Shown: positions 45,654 to 56,611 of the stretch, in pieces
Layout of the letters: every line of letters starts with the position of its first letter
Position numbering within the stretch: position 1 is the stretch's first letter
Source of the DNA: Pseudomonas citrullilanati
GTDB taxonomy: Bacteria; Pseudomonadota; Gammaproteobacteria; Pseudomonadales; Pseudomonadaceae
Direction: 5' to 3'
DNA length: 64,000 nt
Assembly (NCBI RefSeq): GCF_030580855.1
Contig: NZ_JAUQOP010000009.1
Coordinates: 62,001-126,000 of the forward strand
Made by a program: the position numbers and the translations under genes
Notes under the pieces: model-generated
Seen by the model: only the letters and a program-made list of their open reading frames with translations
The model's database searches: none
Told to the model about the DNA's origin: nothing

Positions 45654-46570
45654 AGGCCTGCAGGCACCGGCGGAACCACGATCGGCTCGACAGGGGCGGC
45701 GACGAATTTCGGCGTCGGCAGGCCCATCAGTTGTGCCAGCAGGTTGCCCAGGCGCGGACGCAGTTCCTGGCGATGGACGATCATGTCGATGGCACCGTGC
45801 TCCAGCAGGAACTCACTGCGCTGGAAACCTTCCGGCAGTTTTTCGCGCACGGTCTGCTCGATCACGCGCGGGCCGGCAAAGCCGATCAGCGCCTTGGGCT
45901 CGCCGACGATCACGTCGCCGAGCATCGCCAGGCTGGCGGAGACGCCGCCGTAGACCGGGTCGGTCAGTACCGAGATGAATGGAATGCCTTCCTCGCGCAG
46001 GCGCGCCAGCACCGCGGAGGTCTTGGCCATCTGCATCAGGGAAATCAGCGCTTCCTGCATCCGCGCACCACCGGAAGCGGCGAAGCAGATCATCGGGCAA
46101 CGGTTTTCCAGGGCATGGTTGGCGGCACGCACGAAACGCTCGCCGACGATGGCACCCATGGAACCGCCCATGAAGGAGAATTCGAACGCCGAGACCACCA
46201 CCGGCATGCCCAGCAGGGTGCCGCTCATGGACACCAGGGCGTCTTTTTCACCGGTCTGCTTCTGGGCAGCGGTCAGGCGATCCTTGTACTTCTTGCCGTC
46301 ACGGAACTTCAGGCGGTCCACCGGCTCCAGGTCGGCGCCCAGCTCCTCGCGGCCTTCGGCGTCCAGGAAGATATCGATGCGGGCACGCGCGCCAATGCGC
46401 ATGTGGTGGTTGCACTTGGGGCAAACGTCCAGGGTCTTTTCCAGCTCGGGACGGTACAGCACCGCTTCGCAGGAGGGACATTTGTGCCACAGACCTTCGG
46501 GCACCGAGCTTTTCTTCACCTCGGAACGCATGATCGAAGGGATCAGTTTGTCTACCAACCAGTTGCTCAT
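45650..46570 (-). CDS. accD: Acetyl-CoA carboxylase carboxyltransferase subunit beta
   Basis: A 306-residue protein. The N-terminal zinc ribbon is C-x2-C ... C-x2-C (CPSC about 31-34, CPKC about 50-53). The crotonase-like core contains [23 protein letters not shown] (oxyanion-hole region) and [12 protein letters not shown]. With AccA it transfers carboxyl from biotin to acetyl-CoA for fatty acid synthesis. I used the ATG giving MSNWLVDKL, the normal family start. Confidence 0.97.
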   Translation of the reverse strand: MSNWLVDKLIPSIMRSEVKKSSVPEGLWHKCPSCEAVLYRPELEKTLDVCPKCNHHMRIGARARIDIFLDAEGREELGADLEPVDRLKFRDGKKYKDRLTAAQKQTGEKDALVSMSGTLLGMPVVVSAFEFSFMGGSMGAIVGERFVRAANHALENRCPMICFAASGGARMQEALISLMQMAKTSAVLARLREEGIPFISVLTDPVYGGVSASLAMLGDVIVGEPKALIGFAGPRVIEQTVREKLPEGFQRSEFLLEHGAIDMIVHRQELRPRLGNLLAQLMGLPTPKFVAAPVEPIVVPPVPAGL

Positions 46571-46827
46571 GCTTTCTTTCTCCAGTACCGGCGGCCCGAA
46601 CGCTCTGGTTCGCGGCCCCGCGTATGCCCTTGAGCTAAATTCATTGTGCGGCGGGGGCCGAAGGGCCGCCACGGTCAGCGCGAAACATGACCTGCGTGCG
46701 ACCCCACCTTCCCCAGCCATCCCGGCAACCGCTACATCGTGGTTGCCACTACGCTATCGGCCCGCCCGGAGGCGGTGCCTGCCTGCTGTGTACAGTGCAG
46801 GTATGGACGGCGGCAGCCTGCCAGCCG

Positions 46828-47460
46828 TCACATTGGCGTCTGGCTGCTGCGTACAGCCGCCATGAACGCGCGAATCCTTGCCGGATCCTTGATCCCCTTG
46901 CCCTGCTCCACGCCGCCGCTCACATCGACCGCATAGGGACGCACCTGGCGAATGGCCTCGGCCACGTTCTGCGCCGTCAGGCCACCGGCCAGGATGATCG
47001 GCTTGCTCAGCCCCTGGGGCACCAGCGACCAATCGAACGCCTCGCCGGTACCGCCGGGGACGCCTTCGACATAGGTGTCCAGCAGAATGCCGCTGGCGCC
47101 GGCGAACGCCTTGCAGCCAGCAGCGATGTCATCACCCGCCTTGACCCGCAGCGCCTTGATGTACGGACGGTGCCAGCCCTCGCAATCGGCCGGGGTTTCG
47201 TCGCCATGGAACTGCAACAACGCCAGCGGCACCGCGTCGAGGATCTCCCCCAGCTCGCAACGACTGGCGTTGACGAACAGGCCGACCGGCGTCACGAACG
47301 GCGGCAAGGCCTGGATGATGGCCCGCGCCTGCTGCACCGTCACCGCCCGCGGGCTCCGGTTATAGAACACCAGCCCGATGGCATCGGCTCCGGCCTCGAC
47401 CGCCGCCAACGCGTCCTCGACGCGGGTGATCCCGCAAATCTTGCTGCGAACGGCCGACAT
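46828..47460 (-). CDS. trpF: Phosphoribosylanthranilate isomerase
   Basis: A 210-residue TIM barrel. The catalytic Cys is in [11 protein letters not shown] (about 8-18), and the general acid Asp in [19 protein letters not shown] (about 126-144). The phosphate-binding end is [15 protein letters not shown] and DVSGGVE. It isomerises phosphoribosylanthranilate in tryptophan synthesis. In Pseudomonas trpF is away from other trp genes and beside truA and accD, as here. Confidence 0.96.
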   Translation of the reverse strand: MSAVRSKICGITRVEDALAAVEAGADAIGLVFYNRSPRAVTVQQARAIIQALPPFVTPVGLFVNASRCELGEILDAVPLALLQFHGDETPADCEGWHRPYIKALRVKAGDDIAAGCKAFAGASGILLDTYVEGVPGGTGEAFDWSLVPQGLSKPIILAGGLTAQNVAEAIRQVRPYAVDVSGGVEQGKGIKDPARIRAFMAAVRSSQTPM

Positions 47461-47523
47461 GTCGTGAAAACTCCAAGGCAAATCCGTGAAAGTCCCGGAT
47501 GGTAGCAAATGCTGCGGGAAGCG

Positions 47524-48348
47524 TCAGCCGTCGAGTTCCGAGAAGCCCGTGAGGAAATGTGGCCCGATGTAACGCTCCGGCAGCTCGAATTCATCGCGAT
47601 ATTCCACCTGCACCAGGTACAAGCCGAACGGATGGGCCGTGACCCCGCCGGAGCGGCGGACGCGGCTGTCGAGCACTTCCTTGATCCATTCCACCGGGCG
47701 TTCGCCGGCACCGATGGTCATCAACACACCGGCAATGTTGCGCACCATGTGATGCAGGAAGGCGCTGGCGCGAATGTCGAGCACGATCATCTTGCCGTGT
47801 CGCGTCACGCGCAGGTGATGCAGCTCCTTGATCGGTGACTTGGCCTGGCACTGGCCGGCGCGAAACGCACTGAAATCATGCACGCCGACCAGGTACTGGG
47901 CCGCCTCGGCCATGCGCTCGACATCCAGCGGCCGGTGGTTCCAGGTGATTTCTTCGTTCAGGTGCGCCGGGCGGATCTGATCGTTGTAGATGACGTAGCG
48001 GTAACGCCGGGCGATGGCCTTGAAGCGCGCGTGAAAATGCGCGGGCATCACCTTGGCCCAACTGACGCTGACGTCGTGCGGCAGGTTGATGTTGGCACCC
48101 ATCACCCAGGCTTTCATCGAACGCTCGACCTGGGTGTCGAAATGCACCACTTGACCACAGGCATGCACGCCGGCGTCGGTACGGCCAGCGCAATGCAGCG
48201 ACACCGGCGAGTCGGCGACTTTGGACAGCGCATTCTCAAGGGTTTCCTGCACGGTCAGTACACCGGAGGCCTGGCGCTGCCAGCCGCGGTAGCGCGAGCC
48301 TTTGTATTCCACGCCCAGGGCGATCCGGAAAAAGCCTTCGGCGGCCAT
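47524..48348 (-). CDS. truA: tRNA pseudouridine(38-40) synthase
   Basis: A 274-residue pseudouridine synthase. The catalytic Asp is in CAGRTDAGVHACGQVVHFD (about 53-71, Asp58); other family blocks are the opening EYKGSRYRGWQRQ and FLHHMVRNIAG (about 200-210). It modifies U38-40 in the anticodon arm of many tRNAs. The start MAAEGFFRIALGVEYKG is the usual family start; an upstream in-frame ATG would add 19 unlikely residues. Confidence 0.96.
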   Translation of the reverse strand: MAAEGFFRIALGVEYKGSRYRGWQRQASGVLTVQETLENALSKVADSPVSLHCAGRTDAGVHACGQVVHFDTQVERSMKAWVMGANINLPHDVSVSWAKVMPAHFHARFKAIARRYRYVIYNDQIRPAHLNEEITWNHRPLDVERMAEAAQYLVGVHDFSAFRAGQCQAKSPIKELHHLRVTRHGKMIVLDIRASAFLHHMVRNIAGVLMTIGAGERPVEWIKEVLDSRVRRSGGVTAHPFGLYLVQVEYRDEFELPERYIGPHFLTGFSELDG

Positions 48349-48478
48349 TTCAGCCGCCGGGTTGTCTATGTTTGCCAAGGAATTACAGCCTGCTGAGGTA
48401 CGCAAAGGCGGGCATTATAAGGCCGGCGGGATGGGATGCCAGTGCCACCCGTTGATCCTGTGTCGGATCGGTTGTCGC

Positions 48479-48584
48479 CATCGCGAGCAGGCTCGCCCCC
48501 ACCTCGCACTCCAGTGACCGCAAGGCCGGCGGGAGCAAGCATCCGCTCACCCCGAAAGCTGTGGGAGCGAGCCTGCTCGCGATA
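48479..48584. repeat. Degenerate REP pair between fimV and truA
   Basis: TCGCGAGCAGGCTCGCCCCC and GTGGGAGCGAGCCTGCTCGC in inverted orientation, about 60 bases apart, with a partial third copy (GGCGGGAGCAAGC) in between. Confidence 0.85.
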
Positions 48585-48614
48585 GGGCCAGCCCAGGCCC
48601 CATCGATCCCCCGC

Positions 48615-48647
48615 AAACAAAAACGGCAGCCCCATGGGCTGCCGCTC
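48615..48647 (-). terminator. Terminator of fimV
   Basis: On the minus strand CGGCAGCCC-ATG-GGGCTGCCG is followed by TTTTTG, 17 bases after the fimV stop. Confidence 0.88.
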
Positions 48648-48663
48648 TTGTCCAATCACTGAT

Positions 48664-51279
48664 TCACACCAGGCGCGACAACATCTCCTGCGCTTCGCTC
48701 TTCTGGGTCGCATCGCCTTCGTTGAGGACTTCGCCGAGGATGTCCCGGGCGCCGTCGTTGTCGCCCATGTCCATGTAGGCCTGCGCCAGGTCGAGTTTGG
48801 TCGCTACCTCGTCGGTGCCACCGAGGAAGTCGAAATCCGGTTCATCCTCGGCGCCGGCCAGCGCATCGTCAGCGGTGAAGGTCGGCTGGCCCAGGGTATC
48901 GGAGAGACGGTCCAGCTCGGCGTTGACGTCGTCCAGCTCGGACTCGAAAGCGTCCTTCGGTGCGTCCGGGGCGCCCATTTCGTCGGCCAGGGACAGGTCG
49001 AAATCCGCTGGCAGCTCGAGATCGTCGGCCGGCGTGTCGAGCAAGGCAGGCGCATCGGCCGGCGGCAGGTCGAAGCCCTTGAGGTCGTCGCCCAGGTCCA
49101 GCAGGAAGTCCTCGTCATCGAGGGCGGCGGTCGGGGCCGGCGCATCCGCGCCCAGGTCCAGGTCGAATTCGGACAGGTCATCCAGGCTCTGGTTGGCTTC
49201 GGTCTGCTGCTTGAGCACCGATTCGAAGCTCAGGTCGTCGTCCTGCGGGAATGCGTCCAGCTCGGCGACGGGCTCGGCCGCCGGTGCCGTTGGCGTCGCT
49301 TCCAGGTCATCCAGGCTCAGGTCGAAGGCGTTGTCCAGTTCCTCGTCGGTCAACGGCTTGTCTTCCAGCAGGTCCTTGACGTACTGGGCATCCAGCTCGG
49401 CAGCCACTGCCGCCGCAGCCAGGCCGGCGCCAGTCGCCACGACCATGGCGGGGAAACGACTCTTGAGCTGCTCGACCTGGGCGTAGTTGTCGCCGTTGGC
49501 CACGAGCTGGCGCTCCTGGGCGACGAAGGCATCGCGGTCACCCTGCTGGCCGTAGACTTCCATGAGCTTGAGGCGCAGGTCGCTGCGCTGGGGCTCGGCC
49601 TTGATGCCCTGTTCGAGCAGGTCGGCGGCCTGGTTCAGGCGACCGCGGTCGATGTGGGACTGGGCCAGGGGCAGCACGTCGTCGGAAGGCTCGGCGGCCG
49701 GCGCCACCAGTGGCGCGGCGATCGGCGGCGAGACAATCACCGGCGCCACCAGCGGGGCCGGCTTGGGCACAGGCGCAGGCGCCGGTTTTGGCTCGAGTTT
49801 TACGCTGGGAGGTGGAACTTCAATGCCCTCGAAGCTGCTCGGGGGCAGATCGAGCTCCGGGGAGAAGTCGGCCTCCTCCTCGAGGGCTCGGGCCATGCGC
49901 AAATGCTTCTCGGCTTCCTGCTGCGCCTTGCGGCGACGGGCAAGCAACAACAGCAGCAACAAGAGGATCAACACGCCGCCGCCCACCAGCCCCAGCAGGA
50001 CCGGGTTGGTCAGCAGATCGTTGTATTTCTGCTCGTTGGAGGCCGCTGGCACGGGCTCGACCGGCGCGACGGGTGGCGTCGCTTGTGGAGTCGCCGCCGG
50101 CGCGGGAGCCGCAGGCTCGGGCGCGGTGGTCGGGGCTTGTGCCGACGGAGCCGGCGCCGTCGGTGCGGGAGTCAGCTGTGCGGACATCGCCGGGGCCGCT
50201 TCACCGGCAGGCGGGACCGCCGCACCTTCGGCCTGCATCTTGGCCAGCTGGTTGTTCTTCAATTCGATCAGGCGCTGCAGCTTGTCCAGCTGGCTCTGCA
50301 GGTCCGCCATGCGGCTCTTCAGCTCTTCGTTGTCCCGGCGAGCCGAATCGAGGCTCTCCTGGGTCACGGCCAGCTTGTTGCTCAGCGCCTGGGCATCACC
50401 GGCAGCCCCCTTGCCCTTGCCGGCCTTCGCCGCTTCGGCCGAGACCAGGCTCAGGTTATCGCGACCGGGCGCCTGGGCCGGAGCGCCTTCGCCACCGCCA
50501 CGCCGGGTCGCATCCAGCTGTTGCTGGCCGGCCCCCGCCACGCCCCGACGCCCCGAACGCCACGCGGCGTTCTGCGCAGCGACTTCGGCGATGGCCTGGG
50601 GCTGCGGCAGCGCGGTGCTCTGCACGGCGTCCGGCAGGCGCAGCACCTGGCCGGTCTTGAGCAGGTTGATGTTGCCGTTGATGAAGGCATTCGGGTTCAA
50701 CGCCTGGATCGCCAGCATGGTTTGCTGGACCGACCCGCCGTTGCGCACCTTGGCGGCGATTTCCCACAGGGTATCGCGCGGCGTGGTGGTGTACTGGGAA
50801 GGCTTGGTGGCGCCGGTGACCGGCGTGGACACCGCCTGCGACGGCTTCGCCCGGGCGGCATCCGCAGCCTGCGGCGAGAACTTGGACGGGTCGAGCAACA
50901 CGCTGTAGTCACGCAACAAGCGACCGTTGGGCCACATCACCTGCACCAGGAACTTGACCATCGGCTCGGACAGCGGCCGGCTGGACGTTACCCGCAGGAC
51001 GCTCTTGCCATTGGCGTTGATCACCGGGGTGAAGGTCAGGTCGTTGAGGAAGGCTTGGCGGTCGACCCCGGCCTTGGCGAAGTCTTCGGGCGAGGCCAGG
51101 CTCGGCACGACTTCGGCGGCGGTCAACTGCTGGACGTCGAGCAGCTCGATCTCGGCGACCAGGGGCTGGTTCGGCGTCGACTTCAGGGTCAATTCCCCGA
51201 GCCCGAGCGCCTGCGCCATACCGGAGGACAGCGCCGAGGCGGCCGCTATTGCTAACACCAGTTTGCGAACTTGAACCAT
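48664..51279 (-). CDS. fimV: FimV, LysM-containing polar hub protein
   Basis: An 871-residue protein. Signal peptide to about residue 25 (LVLAIAAASALSSGMAQA). The FimV N-terminal domain LGLGELTLKSTPNQPLVAEI follows, then a periplasmic LysM at about 160-215 (DTLWEIAAKVRNGGSVQQTML), a coiled coil (about 300-350), a Pro/Ala linker, one membrane helix (about 420-440, ending LARRRK) and a very acidic cytoplasmic part with TPR-like helices and the C-terminal FimV motif (NLAQAYMDMGD-type). In P. aeruginosa FimV organises the pole, type IV pili and cAMP signalling. Confidence 0.94.
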   Translation of the reverse strand: MVQVRKLVLAIAAASALSSGMAQALGLGELTLKSTPNQPLVAEIELLDVQQLTAAEVVPSLASPEDFAKAGVDRQAFLNDLTFTPVINANGKSVLRVTSSRPLSEPMVKFLVQVMWPNGRLLRDYSVLLDPSKFSPQAADAARAKPSQAVSTPVTGATKPSQYTTTPRDTLWEIAAKVRNGGSVQQTMLAIQALNPNAFINGNINLLKTGQVLRLPDAVQSTALPQPQAIAEVAAQNAAWRSGRRGVAGAGQQQLDATRRGGGEGAPAQAPGRDNLSLVSAEAAKAGKGKGAAGDAQALSNKLAVTQESLDSARRDNEELKSRMADLQSQLDKLQRLIELKNNQLAKMQAEGAAVPPAGEAAPAMSAQLTPAPTAPAPSAQAPTTAPEPAAPAPAATPQATPPVAPVEPVPAASNEQKYNDLLTNPVLLGLVGGGVLILLLLLLLLARRRKAQQEAEKHLRMARALEEEADFSPELDLPPSSFEGIEVPPPSVKLEPKPAPAPVPKPAPLVAPVIVSPPIAAPLVAPAAEPSDDVLPLAQSHIDRGRLNQAADLLEQGIKAEPQRSDLRLKLMEVYGQQGDRDAFVAQERQLVANGDNYAQVEQLKSRFPAMVVATGAGLAAAAVAAELDAQYVKDLLEDKPLTDEELDNAFDLSLDDLEATPTAPAAEPVAELDAFPQDDDLSFESVLKQQTEANQSLDDLSEFDLDLGADAPAPTAALDDEDFLLDLGDDLKGFDLPPADAPALLDTPADDLELPADFDLSLADEMGAPDAPKDAFESELDDVNAELDRLSDTLGQPTFTADDALAGAEDEPDFDFLGGTDEVATKLDLAQAYMDMGDNDGARDILGEVLNEGDATQKSEAQEMLSRLV

Positions 51280-51487
51280 AGCCTCTTCCTTTGTTTGAAC
51301 ATTCCTCGGCCAGCGAGAAGGTATTGATGCCGCTGCCGTAAGGCATTGCGCGCAGCCCCGAAGCGACGGTACGCGCGATCGTTTCACTCATGTCCCGGGA
51401 AGCCCCCGGAGGGAGGTTCGCCTTCAGCTCTCTGGCCAAGCATAGCGCCCAGCTAGAACCATTCGACAAATTGACGCCAAGTATCTT

Positions 51488-52498
51488 TTACAGCAAGTCT
51501 TTTATCAACAACTCAGCGACCTGCACCGCATTGAGCGCGGCGCCTTTGCGTACGTTATCTGACGTCAGCCACATATTTAGTTCCGCCGGATCGTCGATGC
51601 CCAGGCGCACACGCCCGACGTAGACCTCATCCTGCCCCACCGCATCGCCCACCGGCGTCGGGTAGTCGCCCGCCTCCACCAGCTCGATGCCCGGCGCGGC
51701 TTCCAGGGCCGCGTTGACCTTCGCCAGGTCGACGGCATGGGCGGACTGCACGGTCACGCTAAAGCTATCGCCGAAAAACACCGGGGCTTGAATGCAAGTG
51801 CCTGAAATTTTTAACAAAGGTTGATCCAGCACCTGGCGCAACTCGCGCACCAGGCGCTTTTCCAGCAGCGTGTGCCCCTGCTCGTCCGGTGCACCGACCT
51901 GGGCCAGCAGGTTGAACGCCATCTGCCGGTCGAAGAAGGTCGGCTCCAAGGGACGGGCGTTGAGCAGTTCGGCGGTCTGGCGCGCCAGTTCGCTCACGGC
52001 GACACGGCCCTGGGTGGAGACGGCGAGGCTGGCGGTCACGCTGATGCGCTGCATGGCCAGGCATTCGCGCAGCGGCGCCAGGGCCATGGCCAATACGGTG
52101 GCCGGGGCGCTCGGGCTGCTGACTTGAAAAGGTCTTGCCAGGCCGTCCAGCAACTGGGCGTTGGCTTCCGGCACGATCTGCGGCGCCTGTTCCGGCGGCA
52201 GCGCGCCGGACAGGTCGACCAGCGCGCACCCGGCCGCCGTCGCACGCGGGGCGAAGCTCAGGGTCACCGCGGGGCCTGCGGCGAAGAACGCCAGCTGGAC
52301 TTTGCCGAAATCGAATTCGGCGACCTCCCGTACCCGCACGTTCTTGCCCCGGAACAACACCGAGCTGCCGGCCGACTCGCTGCTGGCCAGCAGGTGCAGG
52401 TTGCCGATCGGGAAATCCCGCTCTTCGAGAATCTGGACAAGGGTTTCGCCGACAGTACCGGTGGCGCCGATCACGGCTATATCAAAGGACTGGCTCAT
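51488..52498 (-). CDS. USG-1-like aspartate-semialdehyde dehydrogenase homologue without catalytic Cys
   Basis: A 336-residue protein with the NADP-binding start IAVIGATGTVGETLV and the two-domain layout of aspartate-semialdehyde dehydrogenases. Where active enzymes have N-C-(S/T), this protein reads SSPSAPATV, with Ala131 at the Cys position. It therefore cannot form the thioacyl intermediate and is presumably not a dehydrogenase. The true Asd is encoded next door. This non-catalytic paralogue between asd and fimV is common in Pseudomonas; its role is unknown. Confidence 0.86.
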   Translation of the reverse strand: MSQSFDIAVIGATGTVGETLVQILEERDFPIGNLHLLASSESAGSSVLFRGKNVRVREVAEFDFGKVQLAFFAAGPAVTLSFAPRATAAGCALVDLSGALPPEQAPQIVPEANAQLLDGLARPFQVSSPSAPATVLAMALAPLRECLAMQRISVTASLAVSTQGRVAVSELARQTAELLNARPLEPTFFDRQMAFNLLAQVGAPDEQGHTLLEKRLVRELRQVLDQPLLKISGTCIQAPVFFGDSFSVTVQSAHAVDLAKVNAALEAAPGIELVEAGDYPTPVGDAVGQDEVYVGRVRLGIDDPAELNMWLTSDNVRKGAALNAVQVAELLIKDLL

Positions 52499-52591
52499 GG
52501 GTCTACCTCAGGTAAAACGGGGGGAGCGGCACTTTACCGGGTGGTGGGTAGGCAGGCAATTGGCCGGAGGGTTTATGGTGCCTGGGCGGGC

Positions 52592-52675
52592 CTCATCGCG
52601 AGCAAGCTCGCTCCCACATGGGATCTTCAGTGACCAAAAAAAAAACCTGTGGGAGCGAGCTTGCTCGCGATGAGG
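52592..52675. repeat. REP pair between asd and its paralogue
   Basis: CATCGCGAGCAAGCTCGCTC and GGGAGCGAGCTTGCTCGCGA flank a short spacer with a run of ten As. Confidence 0.9.
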
Positions 52676-52689
52676 TCAGCTCCATCAAC

Positions 52690-52725
52690 AAAAAACCCGC
52701 GCCTTTCAGAAGGCGCGGGTTCTTT
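52690..52725 (-). terminator. Terminator of asd
   Basis: On the minus strand ACCCGCGCCTT-CTGA-AAGGCGCGGGT is followed by TTTTTTG, about 15 bases after the stop. Confidence 0.9.
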
Positions 52726-52740
52726 CACCACCACGATCGA

Positions 52741-53853
52741 TCAACGCTCGAGCAGGATCCGCAGCATGCGGCGCAGCGGTTCGGCCGCGCCCCACAGCAA
52801 CTGGTCGCCGACGGTGAAGGCGCCGACGAATTGCGAGCCCATGTTCAGCTTGCGCAAACGCCCCACCGGCACGTTCAGGGTGCCGGTGACCTTGGTCGGG
52901 CTCAGCTCCTGCATGCTGATGTCGCGGTTGTTCGGCACCAGCTTGACCCAAGGGTTGTGCTGGCTGATCAGCCCCTCGATGTCGGCGATCGGCACGTCCT
53001 TGTTCAGCTTGATGGTCAGCGCCTGGCTGTGGCAGCGCATGGCGCCGATGCGCACGCAGATACCGTCCACCGGGATCGGGCTCTTGAAGCGACCCAGGAT
53101 CTTGTTGGTTTCGGCCTGGGCCTTCCACTCTTCGCGGCTCTGGCCGTTAGGCAGTTCCTTGTCGATCCACGGGATCAGGCTGCCGGCCAGCGGCACGCCG
53201 AAGTTCTCGGTCGGGTAGGCATCGCTGCGCATCGCCTCGGCGACCTTGCGGTCGATGTCCAGGATGGCGCTGGCCGGGTTGGCCAGGTCATCGGCGACGG
53301 CGGCGTGGGTCGCGCCCATCTGCTTGATCAGCTCGCGCATGTTCTGCGCACCGGCACCGGACGCTGCCTGGTAGGTCATGGCGCTCATCCACTCCACCAG
53401 GCCGGCTTCGAACAGGCCGCCCAGGCCCATCAGCATCAGGCTGACGGTGCAATTGCCACCGATGTAGTTCTTGGTGCCGGCGTCCAGTTGCTGGTCGATG
53501 ACCTTGCGGTTCACCGGATCGAGAATGATCACCGCGTCGTCCTGCATGCGCAGGCTGGAAGCGGCGTCGATCCAGTAGCCCTGCCAGCCGGCTTCACGCA
53601 GCTTGGGGAAGACTTCGCTGGTGTAGTCGCCGCCCTGGCAGGTCAGGATCACGTCGAGGGTCTTGAGCTCTTCGATGCTGTAGGCATCCTTGAGCGCACC
53701 GGTATCCTTGCCCACGGACGGGCCCTGGCCACCCACGTTGGAGGTGGTGAAAAACACCGGTTCAATGAGATCGAAATCCTGCTCTTCCAGCATTCGCTGC
53801 ATGAGCACGGAACCGACCATGCCGCGCCAACCGATCAGACCTACACGTTTCAT
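52741..53853 (-). CDS. asd: Aspartate-semialdehyde dehydrogenase
   Basis: A 370-residue enzyme of the E. coli-type Asd family. It starts [15 protein letters not shown] with the NADP-binding loop. The catalytic Cys lies in [17 protein letters not shown] (about 132-148), and a conserved His appears in [13 protein letters not shown]. It makes aspartate semialdehyde for lysine, threonine and methionine synthesis. An earlier in-frame ATG was rejected because the family starts at MKRVG. Confidence 0.97.
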   Translation of the reverse strand: MKRVGLIGWRGMVGSVLMQRMLEEQDFDLIEPVFFTTSNVGGQGPSVGKDTGALKDAYSIEELKTLDVILTCQGGDYTSEVFPKLREAGWQGYWIDAASSLRMQDDAVIILDPVNRKVIDQQLDAGTKNYIGGNCTVSLMLMGLGGLFEAGLVEWMSAMTYQAASGAGAQNMRELIKQMGATHAAVADDLANPASAILDIDRKVAEAMRSDAYPTENFGVPLAGSLIPWIDKELPNGQSREEWKAQAETNKILGRFKSPIPVDGICVRIGAMRCHSQALTIKLNKDVPIADIEGLISQHNPWVKLVPNNRDISMQELSPTKVTGTLNVPVGRLRKLNMGSQFVGAFTVGDQLLWGAAEPLRRMLRILLER

Positions 53854-53907
53854 CGCAACTACACCTATACAAAAGTGGGCCACCGTCGAAGCAGTGGGCC
53901 CGAAAGA

Positions 53908-54990
<1,083 letters not shown>

Positions 54991-55052
54991 GCTTTCCTCG
55001 TTTGCTTTGTCGGCGTGCCGGGTTTTCTACCGTGGGCACGCCAGGAAAAATG

Positions 55053-55817
55053 CTATCGCTCGGCCCACAGCACCAGTACATCCGTACTGAACGAACCATC
55101 GGCCTCAATCTCGAAATATTCACGCACTTCATCGCCCATCGCACGCTGCAGCTCAAGGATCGCACCGCGCATCACCTCGGGCGTGCGCATGCGCTCGACC
55201 CAGGACTGGTATTCCAGCCGCAGGCGCTGGCGCGCAAGGCTACGGGTGTACAACCCCGCCTCGCTGACCTGGCGCAACCACTCGTCGGCCGAATAATCGC
55301 GCACATGGCTGGTGTCGCGCAGCACTTCGATGCTTTGCAGGTAGGTGTCCAGCAACGGCGTGCCCGGCGACAGGATATCGATGAACGCCATCACCCCACC
55401 CGGCTTGAGCACCCGGCGCACTTCGCGCAACGCCTGGCCCAGGTCGCTCCAATGATGCGCCGAATAGCGACTGAACACGAAATCGAACTCGCCATCGGCG
55501 AACGGCAGGCGCTCGGCGGCACCGCGCACCGTGGTGATGTTGCCCAGGCCACGCTCAGCCGCTGCGGCGCCCACCACATCCAACATCTGTTGGGACAGAT
55601 CGTAAGCCACCACTTCGCCGGCCAGCGGGGCCACGTGGAAACTCACGTGGCCGGCGCCGCACCCCAGGTCCAGCACGCGGGCCTGGTCATGGCCAGCCAG
55701 CGCAGCCTGTAGCAATGCAAACTCGGCGCCCTGGGCGTGCACGGCACTGCTCAGGTAGGCCGAGGCCTGTTCACCAAATTGTTTTTGTACAACCTGACTG
55801 TGGGCGGTGCTGGTCAT
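55053..55817 (-). CDS. SAM-dependent methyltransferase (UbiE/BioC-like)
   Basis: A 254-residue class I methyltransferase. Motif I is VLDLGCGAGHVSFH (about 50-63), motif II AYDLSQQML, then FDFVFSRYSAHHW and a post-motif LKPGGVMAFID. AAGGAC precedes the ATG; a longer frame starts within the REP pair. Substrate not evident. It occupies the gap between leuD and leuB, as in other pseudomonads, without a known link to leucine synthesis. Confidence 0.85.
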   Translation of the reverse strand: MTSTAHSQVVQKQFGEQASAYLSSAVHAQGAEFALLQAALAGHDQARVLDLGCGAGHVSFHVAPLAGEVVAYDLSQQMLDVVGAAAAERGLGNITTVRGAAERLPFADGEFDFVFSRYSAHHWSDLGQALREVRRVLKPGGVMAFIDILSPGTPLLDTYLQSIEVLRDTSHVRDYSADEWLRQVSEAGLYTRSLARQRLRLEYQSWVERMRTPEVMRGAILELQRAMGDEVREYFEIEADGSFSTDVLVLWAER

Positions 55818-55855
55818 GGGATGTCCTTGTGGTTTTGTATTGCCTGGGCGGTCCC

Positions 55856-55932
55856 CATCGCGAGCAAGCTCGCTCCTACAGGGGGTTTGTGAACTGCCCA
55901 AATCCAATGTGGGAGCGAGCTTGCTCGCGATG
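55856..55932. repeat. REP pair between leuD and the methyltransferase gene
   Basis: CATCGCGAGCAAGCTCGCTC and GGGAGCGAGCTTGCTCGCGA in inverted orientation. The second copy ends about 25 bases from the leuD stop. Confidence 0.9.
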
Positions 55933-55955
55933 GCGTCTTTACGCCTTACGCAAGA

Positions 55956-56600
55956 TCAAGCATCGCGAAACAACCAAGGCTGGCTGGCCCGGTGCCTGGC
56001 CTCGAACGCGGCGATCGCATCGCTGTCCTGCAAGGTCAGGCCGATGTCGTCCAGGCCGTTGAGCAGGCAATGCTTGCGGAACGCATCGATCTCGAAGCCC
56101 AGCACCTTGCCGTCGGGACGGGTCACGGTCTGGGCCGCCAGGTCGATCTGCAACTGGTAGCCCGGGTTGGCCTCGACCTGCTGGAACAGTTCATCCACTT
56201 CAGCATCGCTGAGGATGATCGGCAGCAAGCCGTTCTTGAAGCTGTTGTTGAAGAAGATGTCGGCGTAGCTCGGCGCGATGATGCTGCGGAAACCGTACTC
56301 TTCCAGCGCCCACGGCGCGTGCTCGCGGCTCGAACCGCAGCCGAAGTTCTCCCGGGCCAGCAACACGCTGGCGCCTTGGTAGCGCTCGGCGTTGAGCACG
56401 AAATCCTGGTTCAACGGCCGCTTGGAGTTGTCCTGGTACGGCTGGCCAACATCCAGGTAGCGCCACTCGTCGAACAGGTTCGGGCCGAAGCCGGTACGCT
56501 TGATGGATTTCAAGAACTGCTTGGGGATGATCTGGTCGGTGTCGACGTTGGCACGATCCAAAGGCGCGACAAGACCGGTGTGCTGGGTAAAAGCTTTCAT
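55956..56600 (-). CDS. leuD: 3-isopropylmalate dehydratase small subunit
   Basis: A 214-residue aconitase swivel-domain protein. It has [17 protein letters not shown] near the start and the [13 protein letters not shown] substrate-binding motif (about 86-98). With LeuC it isomerises 2-isopropylmalate to 3-isopropylmalate. Its gene lies eleven bases after leuC. Confidence 0.96.
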   Translation of the reverse strand: MKAFTQHTGLVAPLDRANVDTDQIIPKQFLKSIKRTGFGPNLFDEWRYLDVGQPYQDNSKRPLNQDFVLNAERYQGASVLLARENFGCGSSREHAPWALEEYGFRSIIAPSYADIFFNNSFKNGLLPIILSDAEVDELFQQVEANPGYQLQIDLAAQTVTRPDGKVLGFEIDAFRKHCLLNGLDDIGLTLQDSDAIAAFEARHRASQPWLFRDA

Positions 56601-56611
56601 GCTGCGCTCCT

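Noticed and set aside
48634-51255. 873-codon open frame on the plus strand opposite fimV
   Set aside because: Pure antisense shadow of a GC-rich gene; low-complexity Arg/Gly/Gln composition, and fimV itself has full family features.
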